Shown piece after piece: positions 34,893 through 43,452 of a DNA stretch of 64,000 nt (its first letter is position 1; each line of letters starts with the position of its first letter). Source of the DNA: Marinicauda algicola (GTDB taxonomy: Bacteria > Pseudomonadota > Alphaproteobacteria > Caulobacterales > Maricaulaceae); the NCBI RefSeq assembly GCF_017161425.1, contig NZ_CP071057.1, positions 62,001 through 126,000 of the forward strand, written 5' to 3'. The position numbers and the translations under genes were made by a program. The notes under the pieces were generated by a model. The model made no database searches. It had not been told where the DNA came from and saw nothing but the letters and a program-made list of their open reading frames with translations.

Positions 34893-34927
34893 GAAAAACC
34901 GGCGCGTAGCAGGCGCGCCGGCTTTTC
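34893..34927 (-). terminator. Intrinsic terminator after the EF-hand gene
   Basis: An 8-bp perfect GC stem (34899-34906 with 34914-34921) with a 7-nt loop. Read leftward it is followed by GTTTTTC, and read rightward by CTTTTCC. It is about 30 nt past the EF-hand gene stop. Confidence 0.75.
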
Positions 34928-34955
34928 CGCTGTCGTACCGGACGCAGGTCACGCG

Positions 34956-35330
34956 TCAGTCGGTCAGGTTGGACACGTCGTACATGGCGCGCGCCGCGGC
35001 GCGGTACTCCTCCCAGCTCACGGTCTCGTCGCCGTCGGTGTCGAAATCGTCGAAGCGCTCGGCATAGAAGCCTTCATCGGCCTGCCATTCGCCCCACTCC
35101 TGGCGCGAGAGGGTGTCGTTGTCATCGGCATCGATGGCGCTGAAGGCCTGCTCGAGCCGGGACTCGAACATCATCTCGAAGGCCATGTCGTCCTTCGACA
35201 TGCCCCGGTGCTGCTCGGACATGTCTTCCCGGGGGTTCGACATGCCTTCGTGCTGGCCGTGGTGATCGGCGAGGGCGACGCCGCCGAAGCCGAGCGCGGC
35301 GGCGGTGGCGAATACGGTCAGGCGCTTCAT
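34956..35330 (-). CDS. Exported EF-hand calcium-binding protein
   Basis: A 124-residue protein with a signal peptide (to about ALA at residue 21) and then a His/Met-rich linker. Two EF-hand loops follow: D67-A-D69-D-N71-D-T-L-S-R-Q-E78 and D97-T-D99-G-D101-E-T-V-S-W-E-E108. All calcium-coordinating positions are filled in both. It is probably a periplasmic calcium-binding or buffering protein. GGAG precedes the ATG at 35330. Confidence 0.88.
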   Translation of the reverse strand: MKRLTVFATAAALGFGGVALADHHGQHEGMSNPREDMSEQHRGMSKDDMAFEMMFESRLEQAFSAIDADDNDTLSRQEWGEWQADEGFYAERFDDFDTDGDETVSWEEYRAAARAMYDVSNLTD

Positions 35331-35424
35331 CGTGGACTCCTCGTAAAGCTCTTCGCACCGCGCTCGCGGTGCCACACGTCCACGGAAACGCGCAGCCGTC
35401 CGCGCCGTTCCAAGCGTGCGCGGA

Positions 35425-36357
<933 letters not shown>

Positions 36358-36454
36358 GGGCAGGAAATCCCTTCGCAGTCTTCGCGTTGGAAGGGCTCTT
36401 AGCAGAGCTTTGGTAAAGCGCCTAGGCGGGCCGGGAGATTCTATCGCAGCGCGC

Positions 36455-37612
36455 TCAGCCTTGCGCCGTGAACGGAGGAAGTCCGGCCGGGTCGGGAAGC
36501 CCCGGAGACGACAGGCAGATCGCCTTGAACAGCACGCCCATCTGGTCCTCGCCGGTCAGCCGGTCGAGCTGGCGCAGCAGCATGTCGCGCTTCTCCGGCA
36601 CCCGGGCCGCCAGCATCTTCGTGCGCTGGGCGATGCCGAGCGCGGCCAGGAAGTCGCGCTGGGTCTGCGGCCCGTGCACGTCGAGCCCGGCCTCGATGCC
36701 GGCCTTCGCCAGCGTCTCGAAGTCGACCCGCGTCGTCAGGTCCGCCGTGCCGGGCCGGTCGAGCGGATCGACCTTCTCGTGCGCGCGGATGGCCTGCAGC
36801 GTGTCGCCGGGTTCCGATTTCGCCGGGCCGTAATCGATGAACAGCGCCCGCCCCTTGTGGCGGGAGAAGCGCAGCGCGAGCGCGTCCACGATCTGCCGGT
36901 CGCCGGGGCGCAGCTCGACGAGGCTGCCTTCGGGCAGGTCCCTGAGGCTCTCGGGCACGAATTCGAGATCGGCGCTGGAAAGCGCCGGCCCGGTCACGAA
37001 GGCGAAGCGGGTCTCGTCATCGGGATGCAGCCCCACGCAGCGCTCGCGCCAGACGCCCCCGGCCTTCACCGCCTGGCGTACCGGCAGGCAGTCGAGAAAC
37101 TCGTTGGCGAGGATGACGGCCGGCCCGTCCGGGGCCTTCTCCAGCCGGTCGGCCCACCGGATCTGCACCGGGGAATCGGCGAGCACCCGGCCCTGCACCA
37201 TCTTCAGCGCGGGGCTGGCCTCCACCAGCGTGACCTCGAGCGCATTGAGGAAGCCCGGCACGACGCGGCCGGTGCGCAGGATGTCGTGCATCAGCGTGCC
37301 CTTGCCGGGACCGAGCTCGACGAGGTGGACATGGGCGGGCGAGCCCATGTCGACCCAGGCCTGGGCCGCCCACAGTCCGATCACCTCGCCGAACATCTGG
37401 CTGATCTCCGGCGCGGTCACGAAGTCCGCCCCCGCGCCCAGCGGGTCCTTGGTGGCGTAGAAGCCGGCGATCGGATCGAACAGCGCCTCGGCCATGAAGA
37501 CCGGGACCGGCACCGGCCCGGACTCCCCGATCCGCGTCCTCAGCCTGTCCGCGATGCGCGCCTCGGGGCGCGCGTCGGGGCTCTCCTGGCGTCCTTCGCT
37601 GGTCTGGCTCAT
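36455..37612 (-). CDS. SAM-dependent methyltransferase, MidA/NDUFAF7-like
   Basis: A 385-residue COG1565 methyltransferase. The SAM-binding loop is [16 protein letters not shown], with the adjacent family features [36 protein letters not shown] and [12 protein letters not shown]. The mitochondrial homologue methylates an arginine of complex I subunit NDUFS2, and alphaproteobacterial members probably do the same for NuoD; this is family inference. The ATG at 37612 overlaps the lgt stop (ATGA), so the two are translationally coupled. Confidence 0.92.
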   Translation of the reverse strand: MSQTSEGRQESPDARPEARIADRLRTRIGESGPVPVPVFMAEALFDPIAGFYATKDPLGAGADFVTAPEISQMFGEVIGLWAAQAWVDMGSPAHVHLVELGPGKGTLMHDILRTGRVVPGFLNALEVTLVEASPALKMVQGRVLADSPVQIRWADRLEKAPDGPAVILANEFLDCLPVRQAVKAGGVWRERCVGLHPDDETRFAFVTGPALSSADLEFVPESLRDLPEGSLVELRPGDRQIVDALALRFSRHKGRALFIDYGPAKSEPGDTLQAIRAHEKVDPLDRPGTADLTTRVDFETLAKAGIEAGLDVHGPQTQRDFLAALGIAQRTKMLAARVPEKRDMLLRQLDRLTGEDQMGVLFKAICLSSPGLPDPAGLPPFTAQG

Positions 37613-38526
37613 GACGGGGTGTTGCGCTTGGCCTTCTTCGTGATCGTGGCGTCGGGCTTGCCGGGACCCTCGTCCGGCTCCCGCTTCAACGCCCGCCAGA
37701 TGAGGAAGGCTCCCGCCGCGATCAGGGGCAGGGAGAGGATCATGCCCATGGTGACATAGCCCTGCAGCGCCTCGGGCATGTGGGTGTCCGGCTCGCGCAC
37801 GAGTTCCACGAGCGAGCGGAACACGCCGTAGCCGGCGAGGAACACCCCCGTCACCAGGCCCGGCCGGGCGAGGGCACGCATGCGGAAGATCAGGTAGAGG
37901 ATCAGCCCGAACAGGACGAGGCCTTCCAGGCCCGCCTCGTAGAGCTGGCTCGGATGGCGCAGCGCGCATTCGGGATCCCCGGCAAAGCGCATCGCCCAGG
38001 GCAGGTCCGGCGCCTCGCGCCCCCACAGCTCGCCATTGATGAAGTTCGCGAGCCGGCCGAAGAACAGCCCGATCGGGGTCGCCGCGGCGACCGCGTCGGC
38101 GGTGCGAAGCAGCGGCACGCCGTGCGCGCGGCTGGTGAAGAACACCGCGAGCGCGACGCCGATCAGCCCGCCATGGAAGCTCATCCCGCCTTCGGTGATG
38201 CCGGTCACCACCCACAGGGGCCGCTCCCAGATCGCGCTCGTCTGGTAGAACAGGACGTAGCCCAGCCGGCCCCCGCCGATCACGCCGATCATGATCCACA
38301 GCAGCAGGTCGTCGACGAACAGCCGCGTCAGCGGCGCGCCCTTGGGCTCGGAATGGGTGGTCCACAGCCGCGGGCGCCTGACCAGCTGGTGCACGTACCA
38401 CAGCCCGAGGAACAGGCCGGCGATATAGGCCAGCGCATACCAGCGGATCGGCAGGCCGCCGAAGATCGGGATCTCGAACAGGACGGGGTCGATCAGGTCG
38501 AAGGTCGGGGTGCAGGCGGCCAGCAT
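37609..38526 (-). CDS. lgt: Prolipoprotein diacylglyceryl transferase
   Basis: A 305-residue inner-membrane enzyme that adds diacylglycerol to lipobox cysteines, the first step in maturing the lipoproteins encoded in this window. Signatures are GGMSFHGGLIGV and GLFFGRLANFINGELWG, and the protein has about seven membrane helices. GGAG is spaced well before the ATG at 38526. It is followed by the coupled MidA-like gene and divergent from ubiK. Confidence 0.97.
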   Translation of the reverse strand: MLAACTPTFDLIDPVLFEIPIFGGLPIRWYALAYIAGLFLGLWYVHQLVRRPRLWTTHSEPKGAPLTRLFVDDLLLWIMIGVIGGGRLGYVLFYQTSAIWERPLWVVTGITEGGMSFHGGLIGVALAVFFTSRAHGVPLLRTADAVAAATPIGLFFGRLANFINGELWGREAPDLPWAMRFAGDPECALRHPSQLYEAGLEGLVLFGLILYLIFRMRALARPGLVTGVFLAGYGVFRSLVELVREPDTHMPEALQGYVTMGMILSLPLIAAGAFLIWRALKREPDEGPGKPDATITKKAKRNTPS

Positions 38527-38633
38527 GGAGGCGCTCCGGTGAAGATCTCGCTGCGGCCCTTTCGCCCGGCGCGTTGCGCGAGCGGGCGTCGAGGGCCTAT
38601 ATGACCCCCTATAGCAGAGCACGCGGTGATGTC

Positions 38634-38933
38634 ATGCAGTCGCGCAACCCGATTTTCGCCGATCTGGCGGACCTGATGACCGACGCCTTCTCCGCCGCGC
38701 AGGCGGCCGGGGACGAGGCGCGCTCGGTCTTCCGTGCGCAGGCCGAACGCATGGCCGCCGAACTCGATCTCGCCCGGCGCGACGAACTCGACGCGCTGAA
38801 GGCCCGGCTCGACGCGCTCGCCGGCGAGACCGAATCACTGCGCTCGCGGATCGAGTCTCTGGAAGGAAAATCGGCCCCGAAGGCCTCGAAACCGGCCGCG
38901 CCGCGCAAACGCCCCGCAACGAAAAAGTCTTGA
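38634..38933 (+). CDS. ubiK: UbiK/BMFP family accessory protein
   Basis: A 99-residue protein with an amphipathic N-terminal helix (NPIFADLADLMTDAFSAAQAA) and a predicted coiled coil (LARRDELDALKARLDALAGETESLRSRIESLE). A Lys/Pro/Ala tail follows. This is the BMFP/UbiK layout. UbiK assists aerobic ubiquinone biosynthesis by binding UbiJ and lipids. The start at 38634 is chosen from family length. Confidence 0.85.
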   Translation: MQSRNPIFADLADLMTDAFSAAQAAGDEARSVFRAQAERMAAELDLARRDELDALKARLDALAGETESLRSRIESLEGKSAPKASKPAAPRKRPATKKS

Positions 38934-39033
38934 AGCTGAACAGCTTGACCCTTCCGGCTCCAATCGCGCTTGCGCGAGAGTCCAAGCCCTGCCTAGGCTC
39001 GGTCCCGCAATCGCGATTGCAGCAGGAGGGGGA

Positions 39034-39540
39034 GTGAAGGTCATGGAACTCAATCACGACACGCTCAACCTGGAGGCCGACCCGCTGGAAAGCGTGGAAC
39101 AGGCCGTCATCGCCGAGCAATACGCCTACGAGCGCGACGACACGGAACTCCACATCGCCGTGCCGGGCAGCTGGCGCGATCACCAGATCTGGTTCGCCTG
39201 GCGGCCCGAGCTCGACGCGATGCATCTGTGCGCCAGCCTCGAGCTGAAGGTGCCCGAGAAGCGCTTCCGCGATGCCTGCGAACTCGTCAACCGCATCAAC
39301 GAGCGCCTCTATCTCGGACATTTCGAGGTCTGGAGCGAGGACGGCTCGATCATTTTCCGCCATGCCCTGTCCCTACCGGGCGGGGAGGGGATGAACGCGG
39401 CCCAGGCCGCTGGCCTCATCGGCGCGGCCAAGGAGGCCGGAGAGCGGCTCTACCCGGCCTTCCAATATCTCATCTGGGGCGGCAAGAGCGTCAGCGAGGC
39501 CGTCTCGGCCGCGATGTTCGAAACCGCTGGCGAAGCGTAA
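39034..39540 (+). CDS. YbjN domain protein
   Basis: A 168-residue YbjN-like sensory/chaperone-type fold. Typical segments are ELHIAVPGSWRDHQIWFAWRPELDAMHLCASLELKVPEKR and VNRINERLYLGHFEVWSEDGSIIFRHAL. The biochemical function is unknown; the fold is shared with type III secretion chaperones. A strong AGGAGG favours the GTG at 39034; an ATG at 39043 is the alternative. It precedes proC by 12 nt, so the two form an operon. Confidence 0.88.
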   Translation: MKVMELNHDTLNLEADPLESVEQAVIAEQYAYERDDTELHIAVPGSWRDHQIWFAWRPELDAMHLCASLELKVPEKRFRDACELVNRINERLYLGHFEVWSEDGSIIFRHALSLPGGEGMNAAQAAGLIGAAKEAGERLYPAFQYLIWGGKSVSEAVSAAMFETAGEA

Positions 39541-39552
39541 CGGAACACGACC

Positions 39553-40413
39553 ATGACCAGTGAAAGAAACGGCCGGCTGGCCCTCGTGGGGGTCGGCCGC
39601 ATGGGCGCGGCCATGGCGACGGGCTGGCTCAGGAAGTCGCGCGGCGGCGTTCCCGCCGACAGGCTGATCTTCATCGATCCGGGCCTGGAAGGCCCCGCGG
39701 CCGATCTCGCCAGGGAGCACGGGGTCACCCATCTGGCGAGCCTCGACGCGAAGACGGCAAAGAGCGTCGACACGCTCATCCTCGCCGTGAAGCCCCAGGT
39801 CATGGAAAAGGTCCTGCCCGCGCTTTCCGAGGTCGTGCGCGAGGACACCCTCATCATCTCGGTTGCCGCCGGCATCGGGCTTCGCACCTTCGAGAAGGCC
39901 TTCCCCGGCCGGCCGATCGTGCGCAACATGCCCAACGTGCCCGGCGCCATCGGCAAGGGCATCAATGTGGCCATCGCCAACGCGCGCGCCGACGAACTCG
40001 GTCTTCGCAAGCAGGCCGAGACGCTCCTGAAGGTCACCGGCCCGGTCGAGTGGCTGGAGGAGGAACGCCTGATGGGCGCGGCCACGGGCGTGTCCGGTTC
40101 GGGGCCCGCCTATGTCTTCCTCATGGCCGAGGCGCTCGCGCGCGCCGGCGAGGCCGAGGGCCTTCCCGCCGACCTCGCCGAGCGCCTCGCCGTCGCGACG
40201 GTGGCCGGCGCCGGCGCCATGCTGGAAAAATCCCTGAAGGACGGCAGCGCCAACGCCGCCGAGCTGCGCCGCTCGGTCACCTCCCCCAAGGGCACCACCC
40301 AGGCCGCCCTCGACGTCCTCATGGGCGAGGGAGGCCTTCCCAGCCTCATCCACAAGGCCGTCGCCGCCGCCGAGAAGCGGAGCCGCGAGCTGGGCAGCGG
40401 AGAAAAGAAGTAG
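39553..40413 (+). CDS. proC: Pyrroline-5-carboxylate reductase
   Basis: A 286-residue enzyme that catalyses the last step of proline synthesis with NAD(P)H. The Rossmann motif is LVGVGRMGAAMATGWL, followed by AVKPQVMEKVLP and PNVPGAIGKG. The C-terminal P5CR signature runs from GVSGSGPAYVFLMAEAL to RRSVTSPKGTTQAALDVL. It is in an operon with the YbjN gene. Confidence 0.97.
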   Translation: MTSERNGRLALVGVGRMGAAMATGWLRKSRGGVPADRLIFIDPGLEGPAADLAREHGVTHLASLDAKTAKSVDTLILAVKPQVMEKVLPALSEVVREDTLIISVAAGIGLRTFEKAFPGRPIVRNMPNVPGAIGKGINVAIANARADELGLRKQAETLLKVTGPVEWLEEERLMGAATGVSGSGPAYVFLMAEALARAGEAEGLPADLAERLAVATVAGAGAMLEKSLKDGSANAAELRRSVTSPKGTTQAALDVLMGEGGLPSLIHKAVAAAEKRSRELGSGEKK

Positions 40414-40452
40414 GCGGGCACCTGCGCCGGCCTGACAAGACCCGGAGCGGGC

Positions 40453-41220
40453 TTACTCTGCCGCGTCCCGTTCTGCCGCAATCTCCTCGCCAAGCCAGTC
40501 CGGCGGCGTGCACGTGCTCTCGAGTTCCAGTGCCAGCGCCTCGCACAATATGCGGGCACGATCGAGGATGACCTGGCGGCGCGAGTCGAACTCGGCCTGC
40601 TCGCCCATCACCCGGTGGATCGCATTGACCAGCTGCCGGTCCGAGCCGGCCGCGGCCCAGTCGACATCCAGCGTGTAGCTGCCCGGCACCTCGGGCGCGT
40701 AACGCGTTGTCAGGTAGGGCGAGGCGAGTGCTGCGATATCGGGCGTGCGCGCCATGTATTCGCCGCGGGCGCGGTCGTGGAAGACCACGACGCCCTCGAA
40801 CAGCGAGAGTGCCTCGCGCACCTGCGCGGAGCGAATGGTGGTGATCGCGCCCGAGGCCGTGAGCTGGTCATGGGCCGCGCGGATCGGGGTCATGTCGCGG
40901 TAGACGCTCATGACCTGCAGACCGTGCGCGCCATCTCCGGCCCTGACAGTATCGCCGGCCAGACGCGCCGCGGCGGCCTCGCGATCGGCCTGCAGCCGGC
41001 CCGCGCGATAGATGATCAGCTCGCTGTAGGCGACATTGTTCTGCGCTTCGCCGAGCAGCAGTTCGAGCGCGCGCCGCTCGGTAAGGCGCTCGGCCCTCGC
41101 CGCATTCCACGCCGTGATCTGGAAGCCGATCACGACGCCGAGAATGACGATCACGAACTCGATTCCCACGGCGAACCAGTTCTGCTCGCGGATGGCGCGG
41201 GTGAGGCGGGCGAGGATCAT
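40453..41220 (-). CDS. DUF6090-like single-pass membrane protein (array gene F, last)
   Basis: A 255-residue protein. The N-terminus follows the array consensus: a short basic amphipathic segment (MILARLTRAIREQNW), then one membrane helix at about 18-37 (GIEFVIVILGVVIGFQITAW) and the post-helix WNAAR. The remaining 215 residues are soluble and mainly helical, with no recognised domain. By charge, the N-terminus is cytoplasmic and the bulk faces the periplasm. It is the last of six leftward genes; its ATG overlaps the previous stop (ATGA). The function is unknown. Confidence 0.78.
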   Translation of the reverse strand: MILARLTRAIREQNWFAVGIEFVIVILGVVIGFQITAWNAARAERLTERRALELLLGEAQNNVAYSELIIYRAGRLQADREAAAARLAGDTVRAGDGAHGLQVMSVYRDMTPIRAAHDQLTASGAITTIRSAQVREALSLFEGVVVFHDRARGEYMARTPDIAALASPYLTTRYAPEVPGSYTLDVDWAAAGSDRQLVNAIHRVMGEQAEFDSRRQVILDRARILCEALALELESTCTPPDWLGEEIAAERDAAE

Positions 41221-42014
41221 TCGTCCACCTCGTATGACCAGCGGTTACCGACAGCGCCCCCTGTGAAGTCCAGCGGCAGGTCGATCACGCACGCGCCACG
41301 CACTGACCGCGCGAGTTCGTTGTAATGACGCCATTGCGCCCGATCCTCTTCTGCGGGCGCGATGGCGAGTCGATGCATCGTGTCGAACAGGAAGCGCCCC
41401 GAATTGAGGACGCCCTGATTCCAGCCATCCAGTTCCGCAAGCGTTCGCCGGATTTCCAGGCGGGTGGGCGCGTCCATCCGGTCGACCATCTCGACCAGGG
41501 AGAGCCGGGAGCGCAGTACCTCCTCTTCGGCGTTCGCCGCAGCGATCTGGCGTACCCATTCATACGCCACGGCGTAATCGGCGGCGCGCTGGGGGTCCAT
41601 GTGATCGAAGGCACCCGTGGCGACGGCGCGGTCGAACGCCGAGGTCGGATAATTCCACAGCCCGACGGGGTAATAATCCTGGAATATTCCATCCTGCAGC
41701 GCACTGAGCCGGCCCCGCGCCGGCGTCGTGAATTCGGCCCCGTCTTCCACCGATACTGCCTCGTCCAGACGTGCAATCGCGTCGACCAGGCATGGATGGG
41801 TCGTGTAGCGCCGCATGGTGCCGATCGCCATGAACATCAGGTCGGTGTCCATTGCCTGCTGCGAGATCACCGCGCTGCGCCGTGCCTCGCGATCGGCCAC
41901 CCATTGCGAGGCTGCAAGGGCCAGCAAGACCCCGGCGACCACGATGAGGAAATCGAGAAGGACCGCGAGCCAGTTCTGGGCTCTGACATGGGCCATGAGA
42001 CGGCGCAGCATCAT
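41217..42014 (-). CDS. DUF6090-like single-pass membrane protein (array gene E, divergent)
   Basis: A 265-residue paralogue starting MMLRRLMAHVRAQNWLAV, with the membrane helix LLDFLIVVAGVLLALAASQW at about 19-38. The normally conserved G-x-Q-x3-WNE after the helix has become LAASQWVAD, so this copy is the most diverged. The soluble part includes a cysteine pair (one in TTHPCLVD, one in RGACVIDL) that could form a periplasmic disulfide. The adjacent ATGATG makes the exact start ambiguous by one codon. It overlaps both neighbours by 4 nt. Confidence 0.75.
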   Translation of the reverse strand: MMLRRLMAHVRAQNWLAVLLDFLIVVAGVLLALAASQWVADREARRSAVISQQAMDTDLMFMAIGTMRRYTTHPCLVDAIARLDEAVSVEDGAEFTTPARGRLSALQDGIFQDYYPVGLWNYPTSAFDRAVATGAFDHMDPQRAADYAVAYEWVRQIAAANAEEEVLRSRLSLVEMVDRMDAPTRLEIRRTLAELDGWNQGVLNSGRFLFDTMHRLAIAPAEEDRAQWRHYNELARSVRGACVIDLPLDFTGGAVGNRWSYEVDE

Positions 42015-42733
42015 TCGAGCCACCCTTTCTCCTGCGCGTAGGTCGCAAGTGCGGCGCGATACTGCGCATTGAGTTCAAGCGACTGGCGATGCAGCTGGAG
42101 GAACTGGTGATAGATGAGGCCGAACTGGGCCAGATGGCGCTCGAGCGCTTCATCGGCCAGCAGGTCCGACGCCGGGGTGGTGATTTCGCGGCCGCTCTCC
42201 GTGAACCGGAACTGCAGGCGGTCGTTCATCTCGACCCTCTGGGAAAGGCTTACACCGCCGATATTGGCAAAGGCCTTTGTGGCCGACGCTATGACCTCCC
42301 GGTGGCCGGCGATGGTATCCTGCAGCGATTGGGACCGGATAAGAGACAGATCTCCGCTGCTGACGATCTGATCGAGGGTCGCGCGGACGAACTCCTCGTC
42401 CTTCCAGGATCCCATCTCGCTGAGGTCGGTGCGCAATTGATCGGCTGCTGCCTGATCGATGGCCTCCAGTTGCAGCGTTTCATAGCCGCGCACGGCGGTG
42501 GCGCGAAAGCGCTCGGTGAGCGCGACGGCCTCTTCGATCTCCACCGCCGACCGATCGGCTTCGGTGAGAAGGCGGAGCACGATACTGCGTTCTTCGCGCT
42601 GTAGCGCCCGCGCCTCGTTCCAGTTGGCCACCTGGATGCCGATGAAGACGCCAAGCACGACGATGACGAAGTCGAGGCCGACCGCGGTCCAGTTCTGGGC
42701 CCGCACATGTTCGGTGATGCGGCGCAGGATCAT
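42011..42733 (-). CDS. DUF6090-like single-pass membrane protein (array gene D)
   Basis: A 240-residue paralogue with the clearest consensus N-terminus: MILRRITEHVRAQNWTAV, membrane helix GLDFVIVVLGVFIGIQVANW, then WNEAR and a charged QREER start to the soluble part. The soluble part is predicted helical and ends with several aromatic residues (QFGLIYHQFLQLHRQSLELN). No catalytic motif is visible. It is coupled by ATGA overlaps on both sides. Confidence 0.78.
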   Translation of the reverse strand: MILRRITEHVRAQNWTAVGLDFVIVVLGVFIGIQVANWNEARALQREERSIVLRLLTEADRSAVEIEEAVALTERFRATAVRGYETLQLEAIDQAAADQLRTDLSEMGSWKDEEFVRATLDQIVSSGDLSLIRSQSLQDTIAGHREVIASATKAFANIGGVSLSQRVEMNDRLQFRFTESGREITTPASDLLADEALERHLAQFGLIYHQFLQLHRQSLELNAQYRAALATYAQEKGWLE

Positions 42734-43452
42734 CGGGCCGGCTCCAGCCGGGCGCGCAGGGTGGCGGCGTCCTCGCCGACGGCTCGGCGCAGCTCCAGCT
42801 CCGCGCGATTCACGCTCGCCAGCCAGCTGAGCGCCGGCAGGACGCGCGGGTCGGCGCGCAAGGCCTCGATATCATGGACGATCTCGACGGCTTCATAGGA
42901 CTGCCCGTCCGGCGTCGGCCCGAAGACCGGATAGGCGTGCAAGCTGACCGGCTCGGTGTAGCGCGCCCAGAGATCGATGATCCCGACATTGGCGTCGGTC
43001 GCAGACTGCATGGACCTGTCAAAGCGGACGATGTCGAAGCGCAAGCCTTCATTATCAATGAGGCCCGTATCGCCAGATGCGAGCAGTTCGATCACCGTGG
43101 GAGACCGGGGGATCGCGGTGGAGGTGGACAGCACCCGGTCAACATCATCCTCGAAAAGCGCCAGGTCGTCGGGCGCCGCCTGATCGGAGCGAAGAAAGGC
43201 GGTGAGGCGCAGAGCGGACTGAACCCGGCCGTCGTAAATCTCGGCGGTCTCGCCCGCCCGGCGTTCGATTTCGGTGAGGTCGGTGATCAGGTGGGCGGTC
43301 ACGCGATCCCGCCGGGCGTCCTCGCGCTGCGCCTCGTTCCAGTTGCCGAGCTGGATGCCGAGAAACACGCCGAGCACCACGATCAGCGTCTCGATCGTGA
43401 CGGTGACGAAATCCTGCCGGCGCAGGGCGATGACGAGGCGGCGCAGGATCAT
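42730..43452 (-). CDS. DUF6090-like single-pass membrane protein (array gene C)
   Basis: A 240-residue paralogue starting MILRRLVIALRRQDFVTV. The membrane helix is TIETLIVVLGVFLGIQLGNW, followed by WNEAQRED. The soluble part contains PTVIELLASGDTGLIDNEGLRF; a similar [V/I]-x-[Q/E]-[L/I]-[L/V/T]-[A/S]-[S/A]-G-x-[L/I/T] turn occurs in D (LDQIVSSGDLSLI) and F (HDQLTASGAITTI), supporting homology beyond the membrane helix. It directly follows the TPR gene with a 4-nt overlap. Confidence 0.78.
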   Translation of the reverse strand: MILRRLVIALRRQDFVTVTIETLIVVLGVFLGIQLGNWNEAQREDARRDRVTAHLITDLTEIERRAGETAEIYDGRVQSALRLTAFLRSDQAAPDDLALFEDDVDRVLSTSTAIPRSPTVIELLASGDTGLIDNEGLRFDIVRFDRSMQSATDANVGIIDLWARYTEPVSLHAYPVFGPTPDGQSYEAVEIVHDIEALRADPRVLPALSWLASVNRAELELRRAVGEDAATLRARLEPAR

